NCBI GenBank assembly: GCA_019694515.1
Contig: JAIBBU010000018.1
Coordinates: 1 to 60,282, forward strand
Source of the DNA: Oligoflexia bacterium
GTDB taxonomy: Bacteria; Bdellovibrionota_C; UBA2361; JBGSMV01
Length of the DNA: 60,282 nucleotides
Reading direction: 5' to 3'
This document shows positions 17,943 to 27,400 of the stretch, piece after piece. Made by a program: the position numbers and the translations under genes. The notes beneath the pieces were generated by a model. It was not told the origin of the DNA and ran no database searches. It was given only the letters and a program-made list of their open reading frames with translations. Within the stretch, counting starts at the first letter, position 1. Each line of letters begins with the position of its first letter.

Positions 17943-18148
17943 AACCTAGAAACTAAACTATTTATCTATTAATAGTAATGACTTACGGGGAGTCAATTTA
18001 TTCGACAATCATAAAGGTATAATTGTCGGCTTGAAAAGACAAAAGCTTACCCCTAACTACACGTGCTTATTGAAACTTCTTCGGGATTCGGGAAGTTGCC
18101 GATGATCTTCAAGTTAAGCTTTGCCCTTAATAGCCCGATCTTACTTGC

Positions 18149-18466
18149 ATGGAACATCCCGCCTTCATCTCCAGCAAGGCCTACCAAATCTTTGTCACCG
18201 AGCTGGGGCGACATCTTGCCACGGCGGATTCCGTCTTCGCGTTGCCTGAGCCTGAGCCTACCGCCGAGCTAAGAAAACTCGCAGGAGTGTTTCACACTAT
18301 TAAAGGCGGTGCCGGATTTTTTGGTTTGGATCGCATCGCCGAATTATCAGGACTTCTTGAGAAGCGCCTTGCTGATGTCGCCGACACAGATCTTAGAGAG
18401 CTGCGCGAACTATTCTTGCAACTTAAGCAAGCCTCGGAGCCGGTATTTAAGTTACGGGAGAGCTAA
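18149..18466 (+). CDS. Histidine phosphotransfer (HPt) domain protein
   Basis: 105 residues forming a single HPt four-helix bundle. The phosphoacceptor is His49 in VFHTIKGGAGFFGL, which has the H.iKG.ag.fG.. signature. HPt proteins shuttle phosphate between receiver domains of a phosphorelay. There is no histidine kinase next to it. The response regulator gene starts 4 bases after the stop, so the two are a natural phosphotransfer pair. The ribosome site is weak. Confidence 0.85.
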   Translation: MEHPAFISSKAYQIFVTELGRHLATADSVFALPEPEPTAELRKLAGVFHTIKGGAGFFGLDRIAELSGLLEKRLADVADTDLRELRELFLQLKQASEPVFKLRES

Positions 18467-18470
18467 GCAC

Positions 18471-19304
18471 GTGCCCGATCTGCTGGTCCATGCAAGAACC
18501 CATGTCGAGGGTGCGCAAATTGAGGCGTTGGCGGAAAAGCACGGATTCCGGGTCAAATTTTCGGCTGACACTCAGATCGTAACAGATTGGTTGAGGACGC
18601 GCGGCTTTGACGTGCTGCTTGTGCACGGACAGGTGCCGATTAATGTGCAGCAAGATTTCGCAGGCCGACTGTGGGAGAAGAACGCGGGTGCACATTTTCT
18701 GGTTTATGACCTGAGCGAGAATAGCCGCATCAATAAACACGAGGTCAAGCTTTTTGGAGCTGAGCTTTTCAAAGGCCCTCAGGCGCTTGAGCAGCTTGAC
18801 AAATTTCTGGGTGATCTGCACCCGATTGCGCCGCCGTCGCAGGACGATTTTCAGGTAATGGTGGTAGAGGATCTGGATTCGCCGCGAGATATCATATGTT
18901 TCTTTCTGGAAGGCATGGGCTATGCGCATGTGAAAGGCGAACCCTCGGCCAAATCCGCGATGCAGGTGCTGGAACAAGATCCGCGGGCCTTTTCATGCGT
19001 CATCACCGATATCCGAATGCCGGAAATTAGTGGAAAAGAACTGATCGAACAGATCCGAAAACATGACAAACTCAAACATCTTCCCGTCATAGTATTAACC
19101 GCCCATGGTACGGCGGACTGTTTGATCGATTGTTTGAAAGCAGGCGCCAGCGGCTTCTTGGTTAAGCCTCCCAAGAAGCAGGATTTGACCAGGGAGCTGG
19201 CGCGCGCCGTTAGAATTAGCGCCGGCCAGAGTAGCCCGCGCTTGGTCACTCCGGACGATGCCGAATATATCCGAGGAGTTCTAGCCGATCGGGGGCTGTT
19301 ATAA
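18471..19304 (+). CDS. Response regulator with degenerate plus intact receiver domains
   Basis: 277 residues from GTG 18471, preceded by GGGAG about 10 bases upstream. The open frame begins far upstream inside the HPt gene, but that part is not coding. The C-terminal receiver (about 127-250) is complete: acidic pair Glu133/Asp134, phosphoacceptor Asp180 in VITDIRMPE, Thr210 in LTAHG, and Lys232 in LVKPPKK. Residues 1-120 look like another receiver-type fold (FDVLLVHGQVP), but with His52 where Asp would be, so it is not phosphorylatable. There is no DNA-binding or enzyme output domain. It probably acts by protein contact. Confidence 0.85.
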   Translation: MPDLLVHARTHVEGAQIEALAEKHGFRVKFSADTQIVTDWLRTRGFDVLLVHGQVPINVQQDFAGRLWEKNAGAHFLVYDLSENSRINKHEVKLFGAELFKGPQALEQLDKFLGDLHPIAPPSQDDFQVMVVEDLDSPRDIICFFLEGMGYAHVKGEPSAKSAMQVLEQDPRAFSCVITDIRMPEISGKELIEQIRKHDKLKHLPVIVLTAHGTADCLIDCLKAGASGFLVKPPKKQDLTRELARAVRISAGQSSPRLVTPDDAEYIRGVLADRGLL

Positions 19305-19493
19305 TGAATTGCTTAAAGAGTTGCATAGCAAAGATATCCTGCTAAATTATCCGAGGGCTGCGCAGAGCTCGATTTCCCATAGAAAGTAAATATTGTGGCG
19401 GCATCATTGCGATCGTCGAACACGAGATGATTTGGCGGCAGGGTTAAGCTTGATCGCAGAGGTCGGCAGCCCTGCGCCGCGGTAATTCATGCT

Positions 19494-20729
19494 ATGACAG
19501 TGGGATTAAGTATTCAGAGGGCGCAGCAATACCATATGCGGCTCTGCCAGGATCGAGCTATGGCGGAACTGGAGCGTAAGATTGCTAGCCGCCCGTTTGA
19601 TCAGAGCTGGGAGCTCGAGATCGATCTGCCCTGGCGTAGTCCTTATCGACCTGCGGCTGGAAGGGCTCCCGATATCTCGGTGCGGCTGCTGCGGCAGCTC
19701 GTGGTAGGTGACGGCGCCAAGCCCTATTTCGAATTTCGCAGTGTCGAATTTTCGCCGCAGATTGAATGTGCCGAAAATGGCGAACTGATGTCGCGCTCAA
19801 CACTGCAGCACGAATTCTTTAGTGAGGTCATGGGGCACCCGGTCATGCGCGGAATCGCGCGCTCCCTGGACGGCACCTATGTCTCCAAAATCGGATTCCA
19901 AACCGTGATCAACCGTGATCCCCGCATTATGACCGCAGCGCTGCTGTTGGAATCGTTTGAACGACCTTGGATCCAAGTTTCAGTGAAGGGCCAGCCGCCG
20001 CAGACTGAGACGCTGGCTCCGATGCGCAGCCGGGCGGTTTCCAGCGCGCACGAATCGTTCGGCCAAGGTCTACATCTGGAAGAACTGGGAAGCACCCTAA
20101 ACCGGGATGAACTTGAACGGGTGGCAGAGACGGCTCTTGTGATGCGCTGGAATTTCCTTCGTCCCACGCTTTGGAAGCGGTTGGGACTTGACGTGGTCAT
20201 CGATCCATTGCCGCCCGGCATCGGGCCCGCGCTGCTTAACTCACGCTGCGATCTGTTTCGTAATCAGATGGTCAAAGATACCCACCTCTTGTTCTTTCTT
20301 CCGGCAGGCATTGCGCTAGAGTCGCTCGATGAGATCTTTCAGGCTCCCGTGCTTTCCAACACGGAATGGTGCAAGGGTGCGCCGTTCTATACCAAGAGAT
20401 CGGAGCGTGGGGAGTGGGTGCTGATCGCTAAAAAAATGCCCTCCGCAAGCCGGGGGGCGACGATCCAGGAGGCAAACCAGCTCCTATTGCAGCACCCTAG
20501 CTACCGCATCAGTAGCGCGCTCGAGCTTTGCACCGCTAGCGTTCTAAACCGCATTCTGAATGCAGAGACTATTTATAGAAGAGCAGACGGCTGGGTTTCC
20601 GACCATTTTGATGGCATCCATGTGTTTTGTGGGCATACTGGCTCGGATATCCTGCGCCTCGACCGTGCCTACGGGTTTACTCGGGGCAGCAGCCGCGGAG
20701 TTGCCCTGACCTTTAGCTCGTTAGCGTAG
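19494..20729 (+). CDS. Protein of unknown function (411 aa)
   Basis: A long, well-formed frame with codon use like its neighbours. There is no signal peptide and no transmembrane segment. The composition is that of a soluble globular protein, with WELEIDLPWRSPYRP near the start, RHE- and Arg-rich helices in the middle, and GWVSDHFDGIHVFCGHTGSD near the end. I recognise no family motif. It stands alone between the response regulator (190 bases) and metH (69 bases) and could share the metH transcript. Confidence 0.7.
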   Translation: MTVGLSIQRAQQYHMRLCQDRAMAELERKIASRPFDQSWELEIDLPWRSPYRPAAGRAPDISVRLLRQLVVGDGAKPYFEFRSVEFSPQIECAENGELMSRSTLQHEFFSEVMGHPVMRGIARSLDGTYVSKIGFQTVINRDPRIMTAALLLESFERPWIQVSVKGQPPQTETLAPMRSRAVSSAHESFGQGLHLEELGSTLNRDELERVAETALVMRWNFLRPTLWKRLGLDVVIDPLPPGIGPALLNSRCDLFRNQMVKDTHLLFFLPAGIALESLDEIFQAPVLSNTEWCKGAPFYTKRSERGEWVLIAKKMPSASRGATIQEANQLLLQHPSYRISSALELCTASVLNRILNAETIYRRADGWVSDHFDGIHVFCGHTGSDILRLDRAYGFTRGSSRGVALTFSSLA

Positions 20730-20798
20730 CATTTAAGGCCGCTGCGTCATCCTATCTCCTGCGCGCATCTAAACTATGTCATAATCGCGCACTACTAA

Positions 20799-23700
20799 AT
20801 GTCGAAATTTCTAGATCGCTTAAAAGAGAAAGTCATCGTCGAGGATGGTGCCATGGGCACCATGATTCAGGGATATGCGCTTACGCCGGATGACTTCGAG
20901 GGGTTGGACGGCTGTAATGAGTATCTCGTAGTTACCCGTCCTAAAATAATCAAGGAAATTCATAGCGCCTACTTTGAAGTTGGCGCCGACGCGGTGCAGT
21001 CAAATACCTTCGGTTCCTCCGTGCTGGTGCTAAATGAGTATGATATCGGCGATCGCGCCTTCGAGCTCTCAAAAAAGGCCGCGCAGCTTGCCCGCGAAGC
21101 TGCCGATGATTTCTCCTCCACTTCATGGCCGCGGTTCGTGTACGGATCGGTGGGACCCACCACAAAGCTTTTGACCTTAGGACATGTAACCTTCGATCAG
21201 ATGTATGACTCCTACATGCCGCAGATGCTGGGCATGCTGGAGGGCGGGGTCGATCTGATTCAGATCGAAACCTGCCAGGATATTCTTCAGATCAAGTGCG
21301 CCGTGGCGGCAGCGGTCGACGCGATGAAGAAATTTAAGCGCCGCGTTCCAATCGCGGTTACGATTACGGTTGAAACGAGCGGCACGATGTTGATTGGCAC
21401 GGAGGTCCAGGCGGCCTTGGTGGTGCTGGAAACATTGCCGATTGATATCGTCGGGCTAAACTGCGCTACGGGCCCGGACCTAATGCAGGAGAATGTACGT
21501 TTCCTGGGTAAGACCTCCTCTCGACCGATCGCCATTCTTCCTAACGCCGGGTTGCCGCGAAATGACGGCGGACGCGCGGTCTACGATCTCACTCCTGAGG
21601 CGCTGGCTGATTATCAAGAGGTTTTTGTTAAGGACTATGGAGTGTCGATCGTCGGCGGATGCTGCGGCACCACTCCCAGGCACATTAAAGAGCTCGTCGA
21701 GCGGGTAGGCGGCTTAGCGCCTTTCGACCGGCCGCATGATTTCCCTTCGCAAGTTTCATCCACCTACTCGGCGGTGCCGCTGGATCAGGACGGATCCTCG
21801 CCATTAATCGTGGGCGAACGATGTAATGCCAATGGCTCCAAGCAGTTCAAAGAGCTGCTCTTGAAGGAGGATTGGGAGGGGATCGTAGAGATGGGCCGGC
21901 AAGAAATTGCCGAAGGCGCACATGTGCTGGATTTATGCACCGCGTTTGTCGGACGTGACGAAACCCGCGATATGCGGGAAGTGCTCTCGCGCTTCTCCTC
22001 CCAGGTTACTGCTCCATTGATGATCGACTCTACCCAGGTAGATGTCTTGGAGTCGGCGCTGAAACTTGTGGGCGGACGGCCGATCATTAATTCCATTAAT
22101 CTGGAAGACGGCGAAGGTAAATTCGATCGCATCTGTGAACTCGCGGTTAAGTTCGGGGCCGCGCTGGTAGCTCTCGTGATCGACGAAGAGGGTATGGCCA
22201 AGACTGCCCAGCGAAAGTTAGCGGTGGCGCAGCGTATTTACGACTTATGCACTAAGCGCCATGGAATTCCAGGCGACGCCCTGATTTACGATCCACTAAC
22301 CTTCACGATTGGCTCTGGGGATGAGGATAGCCGTAAGGCAGCGATCGAAACCTTAGAGGGCATTCGTCTAATTAAGCAGCATATTCCGCTCTCCCGGACG
22401 ATAGTTGGGCTGTCGAATGTGTCCTTCGGACTCAAGCCTTATCCCCGTCAGATCTTGAATTCAGTTTTCCTTAGTGAAGCAATTAAGGCTGGGCTGGATG
22501 CTTGTATCGTGCATTCCAGGAAGATTCTGCCAATTCATAAAATTTCTGACGATCTGCTCCAAACCACGCTCGATCTAATTTACGATCGGCGCGCAGACGG
22601 CTACGACCCTCTTTTCGTTTTCATTGAAAAATTGCAGGGCGCAAAGGGTCAAAGCGCAAGCGACGAGACGGCGGACGATGGTCCGGTCGAGGAGGTTTTA
22701 AAGCGGCGTATAATAGAGGGACGTAAGGTTGGCATTGAGCAGCAACTGGATCGCGCACTGCAAAGTTATTCAGCGCTAGAGATCGTCAACAAGATTCTTC
22801 TAGACGGCATGAAGGTGGTGGGCGATCTTTTTGGATCAGGCGAAATGCAGCTGCCCTTCGTACTGCAGTCTGCCGAGACGATGAAAAAAGCGGTCGCTTA
22901 CCTGCAGCAATTTATGGAAAAGAGCGGGGGGCCGCTCAAAGGTTGCATGGTGATTGCTACCGTCAAGGGCGATGTGCATGACATCGGCAAGAATCTGGTC
23001 GACATCATCCTCTCTAATAATGGTTACAAAGTTGTAAATCTCGGGATTAAGCAAAACATCGATGCGATCTTAGCGTCTGCCGAAGAGCATCAGCCTAATG
23101 CGATCGGGATGTCCGGCCTCCTGGTCAAATCAACCTGGGTGATGAAAGAGAATCTAGAACTGATGAGCGCCAAAGGCTGGAAAGTTCCGGTGATTTGTGG
23201 CGGCGCTGCGCTCAATCGTGCCTACGTTGAGGTTGATCTACGCCGTGCTTATAGCACCGGACCGGTTTATTACGGTGCCGATGCGTTCACCGGTTTGCGG
23301 TTGATGGACGAGCTGACTGGTCAGGTAACCGAAAAGAAGCTGACGACCCAAACGGATGAGCGTACCGTAAGGCACGGAGAAATGCGCGCTGAACGCGAGG
23401 CGCGCCTGGCCGAAAAGTCTCAGGAGTATGCAGCCAGTGGGACCCGTATTTTAGATCAGCGTGAGATTCCTAAGCCGCCCTTTTGGGGAGTCAGATACGT
23501 TACGGATAAAGAGATTAGTCTCGCCGAAATATTTCCTTACATTAATAAGAAGGCGCTTTACGCCAATCAGTGGATGTATCGACGCGGCAAGAAGACCAGC
23601 GTCGAATATCGGGAAATGTTGAAGAATATCGTTGAGCCCAAGTTTCAAACCTGGTGTCAGCGCGTGCTTGAACGGGGTTGGATTCAGCCTAAGGTTGTTT

Positions 23701-24266
23701 ACGGGTATTTTCCCTGTCAGAGCGAGAAGAACTCTTTGATAATTTATGCCCCGGAGGATCCCAAGAAACGGGTTTGTCAGATCTCATTTCCGCGGCAGGT
23801 GGCTGACAAGCGGCGCTGCATCGCGGATTATTTCCTCCCGGTTTCGAGCGGTCGCATGGATGTCGTGGCGTTTCATGTCGTGACCGCGGGCGCGCTGGCG
23901 TCGGAGAAATGTCAGGAGCTCTTCAAATCCGATCAGTATACCGATTATTTGCACTTTTATGGATTGTCCGTAGAAACTGCGGAAGCTTTGGCCGAGTACT
24001 GGCACAGAAAAGTGCGGCATGAATTGGGTATCGGTGGGTCGGATGGCCAGACGATCGATGCGCTATTTAGGCAAAGTTACCATGGCGCTCGCTACAGTTT
24101 CGGCTATCCCGCCTGCCCGAATTTGGAGGATCAACGCCACATATTCGATCTATTAAAGCCGGAAAAGATCGGCGTAGAGCTAAGCTCGGAATACCAGCTC
24201 GTACCGGAACAGTCGACCTCAGCGATCATCGTTCATCATCCAGAGGCCTGTTATTACTCGATCTAA
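20799..24266 (+). CDS. metH: Cobalamin-dependent methionine synthase
   Basis: Transfers a methyl group from 5-methyltetrahydrofolate to homocysteine via methylcobalamin. All modules are present in 1155 residues. The homocysteine-binding barrel has zinc ligands Cys222 (GLNCATG) and Cys288/Cys289 (VGGCCGTTPRH). It is followed by the pterin-binding barrel (GERCNANGSKQFKELL onward, about 335-600) and the B12 cap. The B12 Rossmann domain has VKGDVHDIGKN (cobalt-ligand His near 726), SGLLVKST and CGGAALNRAYVE. The C-terminal AdoMet-dependent reactivation domain has RYSFGYPACPNLEDQ. No cobalamin riboswitch fits in the 69 bases upstream. Confidence 0.97.
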   Translation: MSKFLDRLKEKVIVEDGAMGTMIQGYALTPDDFEGLDGCNEYLVVTRPKIIKEIHSAYFEVGADAVQSNTFGSSVLVLNEYDIGDRAFELSKKAAQLAREAADDFSSTSWPRFVYGSVGPTTKLLTLGHVTFDQMYDSYMPQMLGMLEGGVDLIQIETCQDILQIKCAVAAAVDAMKKFKRRVPIAVTITVETSGTMLIGTEVQAALVVLETLPIDIVGLNCATGPDLMQENVRFLGKTSSRPIAILPNAGLPRNDGGRAVYDLTPEALADYQEVFVKDYGVSIVGGCCGTTPRHIKELVERVGGLAPFDRPHDFPSQVSSTYSAVPLDQDGSSPLIVGERCNANGSKQFKELLLKEDWEGIVEMGRQEIAEGAHVLDLCTAFVGRDETRDMREVLSRFSSQVTAPLMIDSTQVDVLESALKLVGGRPIINSINLEDGEGKFDRICELAVKFGAALVALVIDEEGMAKTAQRKLAVAQRIYDLCTKRHGIPGDALIYDPLTFTIGSGDEDSRKAAIETLEGIRLIKQHIPLSRTIVGLSNVSFGLKPYPRQILNSVFLSEAIKAGLDACIVHSRKILPIHKISDDLLQTTLDLIYDRRADGYDPLFVFIEKLQGAKGQSASDETADDGPVEEVLKRRIIEGRKVGIEQQLDRALQSYSALEIVNKILLDGMKVVGDLFGSGEMQLPFVLQSAETMKKAVAYLQQFMEKSGGPLKGCMVIATVKGDVHDIGKNLVDIILSNNGYKVVNLGIKQNIDAILASAEEHQPNAIGMSGLLVKSTWVMKENLELMSAKGWKVPVICGGAALNRAYVEVDLRRAYSTGPVYYGADAFTGLRLMDELTGQVTEKKLTTQTDERTVRHGEMRAEREARLAEKSQEYAASGTRILDQREIPKPPFWGVRYVTDKEISLAEIFPYINKKALYANQWMYRRGKKTSVEYREMLKNIVEPKFQTWCQRVLERGWIQPKVVYGYFPCQSEKNSLIIYAPEDPKKRVCQISFPRQVADKRRCIADYFLPVSSGRMDVVAFHVVTAGALASEKCQELFKSDQYTDYLHFYGLSVETAEALAEYWHRKVRHELGIGGSDGQTIDALFRQSYHGARYSFGYPACPNLEDQRHIFDLLKPEKIGVELSSEYQLVPEQSTSAIIVHHPEACYYSI

Positions 24267-24414
24267 TCGTTTAATCCTGGTTCACTTCGGTCGAGCTAAA
24301 TAAGCGCATCCCCGGGCTCAGTTCGGCATAATACTAATTGGGGACTTTCTGCCGATTTGAGGCTGATTAACCCTTTAATTTCTGATAGTTGTATATCTGA
24401 GGTAGTGCTAAGGG

Positions 24415-27400
24415 GTGGCTCAGCGGGTTGACGATCACAGGCTTTCCACACGCCAAGCAGCAGCGGAAGGGCCGGAATCTATCTTGGGTGCTACTCAGCC
24501 GGAGGTAATCCCGACCGGGCTGGAGCACGAATCGTTCACCCTCTCCGACTCCCAAGGGCTGCTACACCGCTCGATCTCCATTCCCGATCTTCAGGTCCTT
24601 GGCGCCATTGACGCCGCTTGTTCTTCCGCGCTCTTCCGATTTGTCGCCGGTCTCCGTGATACCAAAGTGATTGACCAGTTGCGCGAATACCATGCGGCTT
24701 CCACAAAAGAACTTGGTCCGATGGCTGGAGCACTTTCGGGGGCCAGTGATTTGCCGCTGCAACTTTCTAAGGAAGAACGAGCTGCTTGGTCAAAGGCTCT
24801 GACTGACGCGCTATCGCAGGAGGTTGCGATGGTGCCGCCAGAAGATCTGCGATGCGATTCCGGGGATTTTGCAGCCACTGGTGCGGTGATGGGTCAAATT
24901 GTGGAGGGCGAGGAGCGCGGTGGTCTTTCGCGCACAAGAACCATTCAGATCTCTGATGCGGTCTTTGCCTCGTTGGATTTCGATGTAGCGCGCCGTAAAA
25001 TAGCCGGCATTGTAGCGGAAGAGCGCGCTGTCGATTGGCTGGCTCGGCATGAGAACAGCCGCGAGGTGCTGCTATTGCGCGCGGCCGGAGCCGTTTTCGG
25101 GCGCGGATTGAGCAGCGTGGGCAAGGAGCATTTCGTCGTTAGTTTCCTCGCCTCGTCGCGCTTTTATCCCGGCGCGCTGCAACAGCTGGCGCAGCTGCCT
25201 AAGATCCCAGAGATTCCCGAGGAGGTTCTGGCCGTCAAACGCCCGTTCGAGCTCGAAGAGCTTGCGCTTAAAGAGGCTTTTGTGGCGGCGAAGAACTGGT
25301 ACACCGGCCGTCCTGATCATCGCCCGGGGGTAAGTCAGTTTGCGGTTGCTACGCGGTTCGCGTCCACAGTGCGAGATCTTGGTCTTAGGCGCTCGGTGCA
25401 GATTGCCGCGCTCTTTTATGCCATTCCACCCAAAGAAATTCTCGCGATGCCCGGCGGCACAGCGCTAAAAGCGCATCAGCGGGAGGTGGCATCGCTGGTG
25501 CGAGGCCTGACCAAACTTAACACCATCCCGTTTAATCTGCCCTTGCCGAAGGATACGACGCTGCCCGACTACAGTGTTCAATATTCTTGGAATCGCTGTA
25601 CCCAATCAATTGGCTCGATCGCTCGCAGCGAAACCGTCAAACGCGAGGAGCTGCTGCAGTTATGGGGAGCATTCAAGCTCGAGGAGATTCGTTCAATCAC
25701 GGATAAGCATGACAGCAAGAAGCTCCAGCGGCTGTTTGATGATATCCGTTTCTTCGTAGCTCCGCAGCTCCAGCGGCCAGGCGAGCGGGAGCTTTCACGA
25801 CGTCTCTTGGACACTTGGGAAATCGCTTACCCAACTGAAAATCTTCAGGTTGAGATGCAGAAGGACGGAATTTTCGGCATGAGCCGAGCCGAGCGCCGGG
25901 TATTCGTGGAATCACGCGCCGAGCAGATCAGCATCAGCCTCGGCCGAGATTTTGGGTTGGTGCCCGAAGCCGAGTTTAGGAGTTTTACCGCAGCACGTAG
26001 ATCGCTGCTTCTAAATAGCTTTGAAAATGCGGCACTCGATCGCACGATCTTAGGCGCCTATCTTGACGATGGGGCCGAGCGGTTGACGGCAGCATTGGTT
26101 GACAAATTCAGCGTGGCACGGGGCGGGCATTTTGTTAGATATATCGAGGAGAGTACCGAAAAATTGGGGCAGGAATTACTTCAAAAATTCGGCATAGCTC
26201 TTGCCCCTGAAACGCGCGAGCTTTTGTCCGCGCATTGCGCAGAGTTTGCGGGAGAGCTGGGTGCTCGCTATGGACTGGTGGAAGGTCGTGACTTCACCGT
26301 CAAATCTCGTGAAAATCTTGGGGCTAAAGCTAGCTTAGAAAAGCCCAATTTCAGCGCCTGGGAAAAATCGATCGATGACTTAGAACAAATTGGCAAAGAG
26401 GTACAGGCCCGCTTTCCCGGCGACATTGCGAATCAAAACGATCTACTTTCGCTGCAGATCGAAATAGCGGATACGGTGCGTCATGATCTGTTTGAGCGTA
26501 TCAAGGAGCAGCTGCACGAAGATGCGGGGCTGGGCGAGTTGTCAGGCTTGCCTGCCGATTATGGCAGCTGGATGCGCGAGCGCGTGCAGAATCAGCTGCC
26601 CGCACCGTTTGTCTATGAGCTTCAGATCGGGCGGGCCGAGCGATTTCGTCTCAATAATTCGAGCGGAGGCGCTCCGCGTAAGAGTGAAGAGCGGCACTTA
26701 AACATGAAAGTCAAACGGGCCTGGGATAACTCCGTACGAAGACGCCTGCAGCCCTCATCGGAGGCTTTAAGAGATTGGGTCGGAGCAGCCTTCCATCACT
26801 CCGATCCGCCGGTCGGAGAAAGCCTGGCTCGAAACTATGCACGTTTGCACCGCGCCATCAGTGAACGCTATCTACATGTGGCCTTGATGGGCGACCTCGA
26901 TTCAGTGCATGACGTGACTGATCCGATCTTCTATGAACATCGATTTCCACGAGGTTCTTCCGCCGCCGACCTGGTAATTAGAAAATACCGCAAGGCTTAC
27001 ACCGACTACGTCCTGCAGCGTCGGGAAGCCCACCCGGATGGCTCTTATTGGTGGCAGGATTGTGACTTAACAACGCCGCTGCAGCCCGGGGCGATCTATA
27101 GAACTAGAAAGAAGAGCGCGCGGGAACTATTGGCGAATAACGGTCACCCGTCATTGCAGACAGATCAAGTTGCCTCCGTTTGTGCGCGCATGTTCCTGGC
27201 CAGTCAGGATGAGCCTATTCACGCACGTTATAGTCTGCTGGGTGCTCAGGCCTTGGAGTCCAAGTTCGGTCCGACCAATGAATGGTTGCTGCAAAGACTC
27301 TACCGCCCGCTGTGTGCGCGGTACCACTTGGATTCATTAGGGGAGCTTTATAACGCAGTCGGTTCCGGACTGATCGCGATGGACGAGGTAGTAAAGTATC

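Noticed and set aside
18309..18470. Long N-terminal extension of the response regulator
   Set aside because: This part of the frame lies inside the HPt gene. GTG 18471 has a proper ribosome site and begins the conserved region.
20730..20798. Cobalamin riboswitch before metH
   Set aside because: The gap is only 69 bases, too short for the element, and no B12-box sequence is seen.
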